A DNA stretch of 64,000 nucleotides from Sphingomonas sp. PP-F2F-A104-K0414 (GTDB taxonomy: Bacteria; Pseudomonadota; Alphaproteobacteria; Sphingomonadales; Sphingomonadaceae): positions 124,001 to 188,000 of the forward strand of contig NZ_SLYD01000006.1 in assembly GCF_004340945.1 (NCBI RefSeq), given 5' to 3'. The translations under genes and the position numbers were made by a program. Shown in pieces: positions 46,217 through 54,734 of this stretch (positions within the stretch are counted from its first letter, which is position 1; every line of letters starts with the position of its first letter). Under the pieces are notes generated by a model. The model did not search any database. It was not told the origin of the DNA and saw nothing but the letters and a program-made list of their open reading frames with translations.

Positions 46217-47566
46217 TCACAGCAATGCCGGCCCGACCCGACTTTCAGACCTCAGCGCTGTCGCCAAAAGCTGGCCTATGGATCGAAGGTCTGAGCTGCT
46301 CGATAGTGATCGGACTGGTTGCCTTTTGGCGTGGTCCTTCAGGCCATGAAAAGTCCGCCCCAAGTTCAGTTTTCCCGAGGCGGCGTTCTTATTCATGCCG
46401 CGAAGATACGCTCCGGGGCGATCGACATCGCCTCGAACGTGTTTATGGGCCGTCGCGATAACCGAGGCTGCCGCGCCTTTCTGACCCATTAGTCGACAAG
46501 CCTCATACCAAACATTGGCTGGGATTGCAGCTTGGGCAATGAGCCTCTCGGCGTCACCGATGATAATACCCCATGTCATTTGCTCGGGAGGACACGAAAT
46601 GAACTCGGGAGCCACGGCGGCAATAAAGCTCGGATCAACGCCGTGATGGGCTAGGTCCGCCTCAACTTCACTTTGCGGCTCGTTGTTACGGACGTCGTAG
46701 CCTCGCTGACTACTGCTTCTCGCCAAGCCTCTACAGTATGTTGCTTTAGCAATGGGTGGTTGTTTTGTAGTTGTATAGTGGGTGTCGTTTAAGACGCCCG
46801 AGGGTGAATCTTTTACCGGTTCCCGTTCCTCGTTATCCCTCGCCGAAACCGTCCTAATGCGCTCATCGAGCGCTGCCGCATGACCTTCCAGCTTTGAAAC
46901 ACACGCCTGGAGCAAACGTTCATCCCGAACCTTCCGCATCTGATGAGTAGCCAACTGAGTGCTTTCGATGATGCCGGTTGCATCGACACCTCCGATCTCC
47001 TCGTCGATGATAAGCTGCACCAGGCTGCTGATGCGGCGGCGCGCTGCGGTAAGACGCTTTCGAAGAACATTTATGCGCAAGTCCGCCTCTGTCCCCTCGT
47101 CAGCTATGCGGACGAATTCATCGTAGCGCACGCCAAGCGGGCTAAGATCTATCCCGTAAGCATAGATCAGCCGGCCGTCTTTTCCCCTTGCTCCGATACG
47201 CTTGCCATTGGCGCTGTCGCGGTGTGCAACCAGCCCCCACCGCGTTGCACTGTTTAGCAGCTTTTGAAGCTGCCGAATACCAATTCCAAGCTTTTGACTG
47301 AGCGTTTCGTTAGAAGGAAAGACAATCGGGCGCTGTCCCTCACTCCAGTCTACCTCCCGCGACCAACTCATCAGTGTGTCAACCGCATGCACAAGGCGAG
47401 ATGGTACACCAATATAGGGAGCCGCACGTTTAAAAGCTGTTAGAACATGCCGATGACTTACGCGTTCGGGAAGCCCGGAAAAGCCTTCAGCGATCCGTCC
47501 AGTCGATGCTGTGCGTTCGTCTACTCGCCGATGGCCAGCCCCTGGAGCGAAGGTAATAGAATTCAT
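46217..47566 (-). CDS. repC: replication protein C (RepC)-like initiator
   Basis: 449 residues, MNSITFAPGAGHRRVDERTA. N-terminal winged-helix parts: HRHVLTAFKRAAPYIGVPSR, RPIVFPSNETLSQKLGIGIR and QLQKLLNSATRWGLVAHRDS, then IDLSPLGVRYDEFVRIA; this is the RepC/plasmid replication helicase-loader-like layout. The C-terminus has QMTWGIIIGDAERLIAQAAI, PANVWYEACRLMGQKGAAAS and VDRPGAYLRGM, conserved in RepC of repABC plasmids. No RepA/RepB partners of a repABC set are next to it. Flanked on both sides by iterons. Confidence 0.82.
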   Translation of the reverse strand: MNSITFAPGAGHRRVDERTASTGRIAEGFSGLPERVSHRHVLTAFKRAAPYIGVPSRLVHAVDTLMSWSREVDWSEGQRPIVFPSNETLSQKLGIGIRQLQKLLNSATRWGLVAHRDSANGKRIGARGKDGRLIYAYGIDLSPLGVRYDEFVRIADEGTEADLRINVLRKRLTAARRRISSLVQLIIDEEIGGVDATGIIESTQLATHQMRKVRDERLLQACVSKLEGHAAALDERIRTVSARDNEEREPVKDSPSGVLNDTHYTTTKQPPIAKATYCRGLARSSSQRGYDVRNNEPQSEVEADLAHHGVDPSFIAAVAPEFISCPPEQMTWGIIIGDAERLIAQAAIPANVWYEACRLMGQKGAAASVIATAHKHVRGDVDRPGAYLRGMNKNAASGKLNLGRTFHGLKDHAKRQPVRSLSSSSDLRSIGQLLATALRSESRVGPALL

Positions 47567-48102
47567 TCGGAGAACCCCCTTTGGATTTCCGTGCGGACGC
47601 AGAAGTCCGTGGCGCGCTAGGCACGCATTCCCGCTGCATCATCGTAATTTGGCTATGCCGCTGTTGTTACGCAGCACTTCCGAAATTCCGAAAGCTCCGA
47701 CCTATTGCCGGGCTTTTCTTCTTTGCACGGCATTCCCTCAATTAGGTTTCGCGAGGCCAAGCGACCTCGAGATCGCCTCCCGTGATTCCGGTCTCGGCGA
47801 TAGCGACAGCCTAAACGGCAGCGGCATGGGAAGTCGCTCGCGTTGGCTCGTGCTTTCGGTTTCTTTGACGAGGAAATTCTCGTGCTTTCAGTTTCCGTAT
47901 CTCGGACGCACCAAAAAAAGGGCTTCATTAGATAGAGTAACTGAAAGCACGAGAGGCACGTCGTCACGCGACGCGTCCCTCCCTCGGCGAGAGTAGCAGC
48001 TTAGAGTATCGCTCGTGCTTTCAGTTACCCTATCTCACTGAGTCCGCGAGAGGGGGGAAACGGTACCATCCCGGTATAACCAAACGAGCCGTTCGGGACC
48101 CG
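47567..48102. other. iteron-bearing noncoding region, probable replication origin
   Basis: A 536-bp stretch between the repC-like start and the next leftward gene, without a supportable ORF. It holds four iteron copies (47847-48033) and an A-rich run (ccaaaaaaaggg near 47911-47922). The combination of iterons, AT-rich run and adjacent initiator gene makes it the best origin candidate in the window. Confidence 0.6.
47847..48033. repeat. iteron cluster (four copies)
   Basis: Copies at 47847-47868 (reverse, right half diverged), 47879-47900 (reverse), 47932-47953 (forward) and 48012-48033 (reverse). All share GAAAGCACGAG; the two best copies here match GTAACTGAAAGCACGAG fully. Orientation is mixed and spacing is irregular (32, 53 and 80 bp), unlike a simple tandem iteron array. 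Confidence 0.8.
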
Positions 48103-48627
48103 TTATTCCGCCCCAAACTCGTCGAGCCGTTTGGACCGGCGCATACCGATTTTTTGGTATTCCACCTCTATAGCTCGTACTATCAGCTCTTGAGCAGCTT
48201 CGCCGTGCTCAGGTCGAACATCGTCAAAACCGAGACCGTCAACATGCCTTACAACGGTAATGATCTGCTCAGGAAGGCCGGTCACGACGCCGAGTACCAT
48301 TGATATGACCTTCAGGAGGTCTCTTAGTTCGACTCCCGCCTCGTTTTTTTGGAGCAGATCCTGAGCATACATTGCTTCGATTTTGCTGATGCCCAATGCC
48401 TCGAGGATAGCTGCTATCTCAGGCATCTTGAGAGCGACACGCTTCTCGACCTTACGGTGAAGCCCGTCATGGAGACGGCTCCGACCGATTTTTGTCAATG
48501 TCGCCAGTTCCCTGACGCTTACCCGTGCAAGGTCCATCCTGGCTAGGATGTAATCCTCTAATTCGAAACTCGGAATTGCCCCCGCTGGGTTTTCCGCCCA
48601 ACTTCGCGTCGCTTCGCCCATCGCCAT
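48103..48627 (-). CDS. helix-turn-helix regulator-like protein near replication genes
   Basis: 174 residues, MAMGEATRSWAENPAGAIPS. An HTH with XRE-like spacing is visible in DLARVSVRELATLTKIGRSR and LHDGLHRKVEKRVALKMPEI. The C-terminal half is helical with no recognised domain. The gene lies directly upstream of the iteron region, leftward, so it could control initiator expression or copy number. Specific family not recognised. Confidence 0.7.
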   Translation of the reverse strand: MAMGEATRSWAENPAGAIPSFELEDYILARMDLARVSVRELATLTKIGRSRLHDGLHRKVEKRVALKMPEIAAILEALGISKIEAMYAQDLLQKNEAGVELRDLLKVISMVLGVVTGLPEQIITVVRHVDGLGFDDVRPEHGEAAQELIVRAIEVEYQKIGMRRSKRLDEFGAE

Positions 48628-48702
48628 TCTCCCGGCTGATGGCTTATGGGTAGACTCACCAAATCGTAAAAGGCAACCCTAAAGCTGGTTCGAAACAAGT
48701 GG

Positions 48703-49182
48703 TTATGGTCGTTTTGGTCGCAACGGGATGACGTTCGCATCTTTCTTCTTCAGGGAAACGCGATAATTTTCGGCCTCAGAAGCGGAAAGCCCAAGCTTTG
48801 TGAGAACCTCCGTAGCATTCCGTTCAACAATGAGGTCAAAAAGTACCAGCGACACAGCGTCAGCTAAGAGAACCTCTTGCCCGAGTGCCTCACCAAGCGA
48901 GAGTGCAGCTGCCTCGATCGTGCTGGCGCTGGTCTCTAGGATAGAGAAGTCGATCTCGACCTCCCCCTCGCTCGAGATTATGCGAAGATGGTTTCGCATG
49001 TCCTCAGCGTCATAGCTATTTACCAAGTCGGAAGCACGCTCGGCGCGTTCGTCTATGACCATAGGCAAAGAATAATACGAGCGATGCTTGTTCGACAGAA
49101 GTCTGACACCTTCGGTGGTCAGCCGGAAATAGTGATCCGAGACGGAAATATAAAACGCCTTTTCAGCCGTCACTTTGGTCAA
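48703..49182 (-). CDS. hypothetical protein near replication region
   Basis: 159 residues, MTKVTAEKAFYISVSDHYFR. The composition is coding-like: alternating strands at the start (YFRLTTEGVRLLSNKHRSYY), an acidic middle, and helical SEGEVEIDFSILETSASTIE. The C-terminus is basic (NVIPLRPKRP). It is leftward, 75 bp upstream of the HTH gene, and its start faces the transfer operon across a 345-bp spacer. No family recognised. Confidence 0.65.
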   Translation of the reverse strand: MTKVTAEKAFYISVSDHYFRLTTEGVRLLSNKHRSYYSLPMVIDERAERASDLVNSYDAEDMRNHLRIISSEGEVEIDFSILETSASTIEAAALSLGEALGQEVLLADAVSLVLFDLIVERNATEVLTKLGLSASEAENYRVSLKKKDANVIPLRPKRP

Positions 49183-49527
49183 CCTTCAATCCCGGGTCCA
49201 CTCCGGACCCTTGCATACTCATAAAGGGCGAAAACCGCATTCTGCAGCGTAACAGCTAAACCAGTTACGATCTGGATGCCAAACTAGATGACCGGGTATC
49301 CCAAAACAGGCCGCCCGCGTTTCTCGGGCAGGTGCCCTGAAATTCCGGGCGGGCGCCCGGCCCAGTCGGGCAAGGTGATTCGCAAAAGGCAAGATCGGCT
49401 CGGAATGTTAAGAAATGCATAAGCGTTAGCAATGTTCCGACGATTTCCGTTTGCGACTGAAGATTGCTGCCGGCCAATCTCCTCTTGGGCGCGCTGAACA
49501 GCGCTCGATCGAAGGAGACTCCTTATC
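49183..49527. promoter_or_regulatory. divergent spacer upstream of the tra operon with GC-rich inverted repeats
   Basis: Two hairpin-forming repeats lie close together: gggca-gg-tgccc (49326-49337) and ccgggc-gggc-gcccgg (49345-49360), with CGGGC cores repeated at about 49325, 49346 and 49367. The traA gene follows about 170 bp later with AAGGAGA as its ribosome site. It must carry the tra promoter; the nested repeats are also the only oriT-like structure near the transfer genes in this window, though no relaxase is in view to test this. Confidence 0.4.
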
Positions 49528-49848
49528 ATGAAGACCACGTTCAAGATCGGCCGTCGCGCCGAGACGACCGCCCTGGCGGTCATTGGTGCGGCAGCAGCAG
49601 CCGCTGTTCTCGCTTCGCCGGCATTCGCCGGTGCAGACGCTACGTTCAACACGGCACTCAATGCCTTCACCGGCTTCCTCGAAGGTTCGGGCGGCAAGAT
49701 CATCACCGTCCTGTCGCTCGCTGGCGGCGTCGTCGGCCTGGCCTCGGGCCGCTTCTCGCTCGGCCAGGTCGCGATCCCGGTCGGTGTGGGCGTCGGCGCC
49801 GGTACCGGCATTCCGATCGTCACCTCGACCGTCACCGCCACCATCTGA
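49528..49848 (+). CDS. traA: conjugative pilin precursor (TraA-like)
   Basis: 106 residues, MKTTFKIGRRAETTALAVIG. A long leader ends in SPAFA before G35 (signal peptidase cleavage), leaving about 72 residues with two hydrophobic helices (IITVLSLAGGVVGLASG and VAIPVGVGVGAGTG), the standard pilin shape. Pilins are very divergent, so the call rests on position directly before traL and on this shape. Confidence 0.82.
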   Translation: MKTTFKIGRRAETTALAVIGAAAAAAVLASPAFAGADATFNTALNAFTGFLEGSGGKIITVLSLAGGVVGLASGRFSLGQVAIPVGVGVGAGTGIPIVTSTVTATI

Positions 49849-49907
49849 ACCGACCCGGTGCCGGCGTTGATAGCAGCTTCGCCGGCACCGTTTTTGAAGG
49901 TGGCGTG

Positions 49908-50198
49908 ATGTCAGCCGATAAGTACGTGATCCCATCGCACCTCGACGATCCTGAGCTGATCGGGTTCTGGACGCTCGACGAGTTCCTCGCGATGGTTATC
50001 CCCTTTACTTGGGGGATCCTGTCCCAACACATCGTCATCGGGATCGGCTTAGCCGTCCTAGGCTGGTGGGCCCTTAGGAGGGCAAAGGCGGGACGGGCAA
50101 CGTCGTGGCTGATTCATCTGGCGTATTGGCATTTGCCAGGCGGCTTCCCGTCGCTGCGCGCCACGCCACCTTCCTACCTCCGACTAATGGTGGGCTGA
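49908..50198 (+). CDS. traL: F-type T4SS protein TraL
   Basis: 96 residues from ATG 49908 with GAAGGTGG upstream. It starts MSADKYVIPSHLDDPELIGF, the conserved TraL opening, followed by a hydrophobic stretch (LAMVIPFTWGILSQHIVIGI) and YWHLPGGFPSLRATPPSYLR. Inner-membrane pilus-assembly protein. The stop is followed by traE after one base. Confidence 0.9.
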   Translation: MSADKYVIPSHLDDPELIGFWTLDEFLAMVIPFTWGILSQHIVIGIGLAVLGWWALRRAKAGRATSWLIHLAYWHLPGGFPSLRATPPSYLRLMVG

Positions 50199-50199
50199 C

Positions 50200-50772
50200 A
50201 TGGATTTTTCCTACCAGCACGCGCAAAGCCAGCGCGTCCTTCGCCAGCGTAATGTCCTGGGTATAGCTGCACTGGTTCTTGCCGGTTTTGTTGCGCTCCT
50301 GCTCCTGATGTCGGCGACACGTAGCCGCGAGATCGTGCTGCAGCCTGTTCTTGGCTCGCCGGTCACGCTGTCCACGTCGGGTGTCTCGCGCGAGTATCTG
50401 GAGCTTGTGACCCGCGACACGGCCGTGCTGACGCTTAACCGCACGCCGAGCAGCCTCGACTATTGGATGAAGTCGGTTCTCGCGATCGTCTCGCCCAAGT
50501 CGCAGGGCAAGATCAAAGCCGACCTCCTCAAGATCGTCGATGAGCAGCGCGGCTCCAGCATGTCGCAGTATTTTACGCTCGAGGGCATGGAGATCGACCC
50601 CAAGGCGCTCCAGTCCACCGTGTCGGGCAAGCTCAACACGGTCATCGGCCAGAAAATCGTGTCATCCGAGCAGCGGACCTTTGTCTACGACTGGGAATAT
50701 GCCGGCATGACCCTGAAGCTCGTCGGCTTCAGCATGGTCCAACCCAAGACCCGTCCAGGAGCTGCGATGTGA
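50200..50772 (+). CDS. traE: F-type T4SS protein TraE
   Basis: 190 residues, MDFSYQHAQSQRVLRQRNVL, a single membrane anchor (VLGIAALVLAGFVALLLLMS) and a VirB8-like periplasmic domain (SREYLELVTRDTAVLTLNRT, then YFTLEGMEIDPKALQ). It overlaps traK by 4 bases. VirB8 homologue that supports core assembly. Confidence 0.93.
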   Translation: MDFSYQHAQSQRVLRQRNVLGIAALVLAGFVALLLLMSATRSREIVLQPVLGSPVTLSTSGVSREYLELVTRDTAVLTLNRTPSSLDYWMKSVLAIVSPKSQGKIKADLLKIVDEQRGSSMSQYFTLEGMEIDPKALQSTVSGKLNTVIGQKIVSSEQRTFVYDWEYAGMTLKLVGFSMVQPKTRPGAAM

Positions 50773-51587
50773 CCGCAATCTACGCTTTTGGCAGTGCTGC
50801 GCTCGGCACTGCCCTCTCCAGCCGCAACTTTTGCTGGCTGAGCCGCATCGCCGGTGCCGCTCTAATTGCCGTGGCGATCTTCGTCTTTGCGGCCCCCGCC
50901 TTTGCGGCTCGCGACCAGACGCTAATGGCCGACGACGGTGCGCAGGTATCCTGCAACGCGTCCGCCAAGGATCTCACCCGGATCAGCCTTGTCGGCGACG
51001 AGTTCGCTGGTGTGTCCAAGATCAATACCGGCAACCCCTCGGACGACTTCTCCGTCGTCAACGAGCCGGTCCGGGGCGACATCTACCTGTCGGTCCCGGA
51101 GGGCTTCGGTCGCCAACTCCTGTCGTTCTTCGGCACCAGCAAGCGCGGCTACGTCTACAAGTTCCAGTGCCGGATCAGTGGCGACCAGGCTGTACAGGTG
51201 TTCGTCTCGAACCCGGCGATCGCTAAGGCCGATGCCGCGGAAGCCGGTACGACCACCAAGGTTGCACAAACCTCCTCGCCGGAAGAGGCCGCTGTAACGC
51301 TGGTGCAGGCGATGTACGCCAACAAGACGGTCGACGGCTTCGAGATGCGTCAGCGCTCGCTCAAGCCCGTCTATGTCGGCGACCTCAAGGTTCAGATGAT
51401 CGCTGAATATCGCGGCGACGCTCTCACCGGCCGCGTCCTGCGCATCGAAAACAAGGGCACCGAGGAAACAGTGCTGACCGAGGCCAGCGTGGCGCCATCG
51501 AGCGCACTCGCGGTGTCGATCGCCGAACCCAAGCTGGCGCCGGGTCGGGTCACGACCGCCTACCTCGTCTCGCGGAACGGAAACTAA
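50769..51587 (+). CDS. traK: F-type T4SS secretin-like protein TraK
   Basis: 272 residues from GTG 50769, with a signal region ending AAPAFAARDQ. Contains the TraK/VirB9-like RISLVGDEFAGVSKINTGNP, then LSVPEGFGRQLLSFFGTSKR and the C-terminal AGRVTTAYLVSRNGN-like ending. Outer-membrane core component with TraB and TraV. Followed by traB after 3 bases. Confidence 0.9.
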   Translation: MTAIYAFGSAALGTALSSRNFCWLSRIAGAALIAVAIFVFAAPAFAARDQTLMADDGAQVSCNASAKDLTRISLVGDEFAGVSKINTGNPSDDFSVVNEPVRGDIYLSVPEGFGRQLLSFFGTSKRGYVYKFQCRISGDQAVQVFVSNPAIAKADAAEAGTTTKVAQTSSPEEAAVTLVQAMYANKTVDGFEMRQRSLKPVYVGDLKVQMIAEYRGDALTGRVLRIENKGTEETVLTEASVAPSSALAVSIAEPKLAPGRVTTAYLVSRNGN

Positions 51588-51590
51588 GCC

Positions 51591-52925
51591 ATGGGCATCA
51601 AAGATATCTTCTCTCGCGAGCGCAAGCCGCTCGACGCTCCTGAAACCATCGACGGTGACGGTGTATCGCCGATCGCGTCGGAACTGGATGGCAACGTCGA
51701 GACCCGCAAGAAGCAGCAAATGAAGCTCGCTGTCGGGTGCGGCGTGGTCCTGGTGGCCTCCTCCTTCTGGATTTTCGGCGGTGACGACGCGGTCAAGAAG
51801 ATCGATCCCGATAGCGCGGACAGGAAGACGGTCTCGGTCAGCGACATGACCAACAAAACCAAATCCGAGCAGGAGTGGATGGCGCAGTCCGAAAACCGCT
51901 TCCAGTCCAACGAGAACCAGCTGAAGGGTGTCGAGGGCACCAACGCCCGCGTCGCGCAGCTTGCCGAGCAACTCGATGCGATGCGCGCGCAAAACCAGTC
52001 GATGTCGGCGGACGGCCAACGTGTGGTCTCCGCCTATCAGGCTGAGAACGACCAGCTCCGTCGTCAGGTCAATGAGCGCGCCGCTGCGCCCGCTCCGGTG
52101 CCCGGGCCGCAGGCAATGTACGGCCCCGGCAGTGCCGCGCTGTACGGTAACCTTGGTGCTACCGGCCCTGGTCCAGCGTCCGCGCCGGCCCGCCTTAGCG
52201 AAGTAAAGATGGTCTCGTTCGGCTCGGCTGAGACTGGCAATGCCTCCAAGGTGTCGAAGGGCAACACAGTCTATACCGACAGCCCAAACTACCTCCCTGC
52301 GAACAGCTTCGCTTCAGCAAAGGTTGTTGTAGGTGTCGATGCGTCGGCGGGCGTCAACAGTCAGAGCGATCCATTGCCCGTGGTGTTACGCATCACTGGG
52401 CCAGCGCGCTCGGTGCTGCAGAACGGCAAGCTTCTCACCACCAAAATCCAGGGCTGCCTCATTAATGGCGCGGCGCGTGGCGATCTGTCGAGCGAGAAGG
52501 TCTACATCAAGCTCCAGAAGATGACCTGCCCGCAGCCGGGCGGGCGGTACGCGGAGTCCGAGGTTAAGGGCTTTATCGCGTTTGGCGGCAAGACCGGCGT
52601 GCGGGGGCGGGTGGTCAGCCGTGAAGGCTCCCTTGCGATGCAGGCATTCTTCGCAGGTCTCGTCGGCGGGGCCGGCTCAGCTTTGAATCAAGCGTTTAAT
52701 GCACCGGTCGCGACAATCAGTGCGAACGGTTCCGGCAGCCTCAACCACACGCCTAACCTCGGCAATGTTGGTCTGCGCGCGCTTGGCGGCGGGGCGCAGG
52801 AGTCGGGCAAGGATCTCGGTAAATACCTGATCGAGCGCGCCGAGCAGTACCAGCCGGTCATAGAAATGCCGACCGGCGTCGACGTCGAGATCGTCTTCCT
52901 GGAGGGTGTTTATGTTCGGAACTGA
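51591..52925 (+). CDS. traB: F-type T4SS core protein TraB
   Basis: 444 residues, MGIKDIFSRERKPLDAPETI. One inner-membrane segment (LAVGCGVVLVASSFWIFGG), a coiled-coil/Gln-rich part (QSENRFQSNENQLKGVEGTN), a Pro/Ala linker, then the VirB10-like domain with YLPANSFASAKVVVGVDASA, QNGKLLTTKIQGCLINGAAR and TGVDVEIVFLEGVYV. Bridges inner and outer membranes. Overlaps the DsbC-like gene. Confidence 0.93.
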   Translation: MGIKDIFSRERKPLDAPETIDGDGVSPIASELDGNVETRKKQQMKLAVGCGVVLVASSFWIFGGDDAVKKIDPDSADRKTVSVSDMTNKTKSEQEWMAQSENRFQSNENQLKGVEGTNARVAQLAEQLDAMRAQNQSMSADGQRVVSAYQAENDQLRRQVNERAAAPAPVPGPQAMYGPGSAALYGNLGATGPGPASAPARLSEVKMVSFGSAETGNASKVSKGNTVYTDSPNYLPANSFASAKVVVGVDASAGVNSQSDPLPVVLRITGPARSVLQNGKLLTTKIQGCLINGAARGDLSSEKVYIKLQKMTCPQPGGRYAESEVKGFIAFGGKTGVRGRVVSREGSLAMQAFFAGLVGGAGSALNQAFNAPVATISANGSGSLNHTPNLGNVGLRALGGGAQESGKDLGKYLIERAEQYQPVIEMPTGVDVEIVFLEGVYVRN

Positions 52926-53781
52926 TAGCAGCGCCGACCGGCGCGTCACCGTGGGACGGGCATTTATCCTCCTCGCGATCGTCGCGGCGTTCATCGCTGC
53001 AGCGATTGGCGCGAAAGCGGCCTATGCGGCGCTGCGTCCCGTCGACGCATCGGTGATCTCACTCCTCAAGGCCCGCTTGCCCAAGACCAAGGTCAGCAAG
53101 GTCGATTGCGCTGTCGTCGACGGCCTGTGCGAAGTGACGGCAGGCAACAACCTGTTCTACGTCGATCGCTCGGGACGCTACCTCGTCATCGGCCGGGTCT
53201 ACGACATGGAGACGCGGCAGGATCTGACAGCGACCCGCCTTCTGGAGATCAATCCGGACACACTGATTGGCGGTTCCGCCAAGGCCAACAATGCGGCTGA
53301 CAGCGGCGAGCCCCCAATTGCCAAGGCGGTCGGGGCCGGTACGCATCCGGCGACGCCGTCGCGCATCTCGCTCGATGGTCTCCCCAAGGATGGCGCAATC
53401 GTCTGGGGCAACCAGTCGGGCAAGACTGTAACGGTCTTTAGTGACTTTCGATGTGGCTACTGCCGCGCTCTGTCGAACACGCTGCGCTCGATGAACGTAC
53501 GCGTGGTTGAACGGCCGATATCGGTACTGGGCAGCCGCGACCTCGCCAACCAGGTGTATTGCGCCAAGAACCGCGAGACCGCGCTTCATCAGGCCTATGC
53601 CGGCGAGCCTCTTCGCAACGCCACCACCTGCGACACCTCGGGCCTCGATGCCAATGAGCGCTTCGCACGCTCGCATGGCCTGAACGGAACACCCGTCATC
53701 GTCCGCGCCGATGGCGCCATGATCGAGGGCTATCGTCCCAAGGAAGCGCTCGCTTCCTTCATCGCTGGAGGCCGGTCGTGA
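52912..53781 (+). CDS. DsbC-like thiol:disulfide isomerase of the transfer operon
   Basis: 289 residues from ATG 52912 (GTG 52906 also in frame), MFGTDSSADRRVTVGRAFIL. N-terminal membrane anchor, DsbC dimerisation-like region (LPKTKVSKVDCAVVDGLCEV, NLFYVDRSGRYLVIGRVYDM), then a thioredoxin fold with C181-G-Y-C184 in FSDFRCGYCRAL and a cis-Pro in LNGTPVIVRADG. It probably supplies correct disulfides to Cys-rich TraN, TraU and TraF in the periplasm. In the F operon this role is taken by TrbB/DsbC-type proteins. Confidence 0.88.
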   Translation: MFGTDSSADRRVTVGRAFILLAIVAAFIAAAIGAKAAYAALRPVDASVISLLKARLPKTKVSKVDCAVVDGLCEVTAGNNLFYVDRSGRYLVIGRVYDMETRQDLTATRLLEINPDTLIGGSAKANNAADSGEPPIAKAVGAGTHPATPSRISLDGLPKDGAIVWGNQSGKTVTVFSDFRCGYCRALSNTLRSMNVRVVERPISVLGSRDLANQVYCAKNRETALHQAYAGEPLRNATTCDTSGLDANERFARSHGLNGTPVIVRADGAMIEGYRPKEALASFIAGGRS

Positions 53782-54734
53782 ATAAGGTCCACGTTTGTCT
53801 CGCTGTCACTCTCGCAGCTGGTACCATGATGACTGGCTGCACGACGCTCGGCGGAAATGTGAAGGGCAGCTTCACCTGTGTCGCGCCGGACGGTATCTGC
53901 GCGCCCAGTTCGGTCATAGATGATCGCGCTCTGGCGTTGATTTCTGGCCAAGATGGCGATCGCATGATTACTCCCGCGGGGCCGTACACGGCGCCGCGTA
54001 GCGAGGGCCGTCGGTTCGATACCGCGGCTGTTGTGCCTGCACGCAGTCAGGAGCGCGTACTGCGCATCATCTTCCCGGCGCAGATAGATGCGGCGGGGCG
54101 GCTGCATGAGCAGACAGCCGTACATGCGGTCGTTGAGCGCGGTGAATGGCAGCAGGCCCTAGCCAGCAATACGGTCGCCACAACGCCGGCTCAGGTCCGC
54201 GCAGCCACCGGTGGTGACACCCTGCTCGCTGCAATTGAGCACGCCGATCAGCCTCTAATCGCAAGTGAGGACGCGGTTGTTGATCCGGACATGCCAAGCG
54301 CCGCTGCGGTCGCGGCTGCTCGCGTTCAGGCCGATCCGGTCGGTGACATCAAGGATCAGGTCGCGCGTCGGCTCTTGAAAGCGCCGCGCCGCCTTTCGGT
54401 GTCGCCATCGGCACTCCGCACCCCGCCCGCGGTGACCTATGGCTCGAAGCCTGCGTCCCCCACGCCAAACTTGCCGGTCGCAGTTGGCATGACCACAGCC
54501 TCCAAGCCCCTTTCCTCACCCGCGCCTGTCCGTCCGGCCGTCACCACCACCTCGGCACTCACGGCGCCAAAGTATGTAACCCCGGCTGGTCGCACCGCGA
54601 TCGCCGCGGTCGACGCCAACCCGGCCGTCCGCGCGGGCCTTGCCCGCGCCGAACCTGAAGCGCGGGAGGCGGTAAAGACGGCGAACCCGCTGCCGGTGCT
54701 ACGCGCGTCCTCGTTCCCCGGAGTTGTCCAGTGA
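53778..54734 (+). CDS. traV: F-type T4SS lipoprotein TraV
   Basis: 318 residues from GTG 53778. Lipoprotein signal MNKVHVCLAVTLAAGTMMTG with lipid Cys21. Short TraV-like start (GCTTLGGNVKGSFTC with a conserved Cys pair FTCVAPDGIC), then a long Ala/Pro/Thr-rich C-terminus, longer than TraV of F (about 171 residues). VirB7-like outer-membrane core anchor. Overlaps traC by 4 bases. Confidence 0.85.
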   Translation: MNKVHVCLAVTLAAGTMMTGCTTLGGNVKGSFTCVAPDGICAPSSVIDDRALALISGQDGDRMITPAGPYTAPRSEGRRFDTAAVVPARSQERVLRIIFPAQIDAAGRLHEQTAVHAVVERGEWQQALASNTVATTPAQVRAATGGDTLLAAIEHADQPLIASEDAVVDPDMPSAAAVAAARVQADPVGDIKDQVARRLLKAPRRLSVSPSALRTPPAVTYGSKPASPTPNLPVAVGMTTASKPLSSPAPVRPAVTTTSALTAPKYVTPAGRTAIAAVDANPAVRAGLARAEPEAREAVKTANPLPVLRASSFPGVVQ

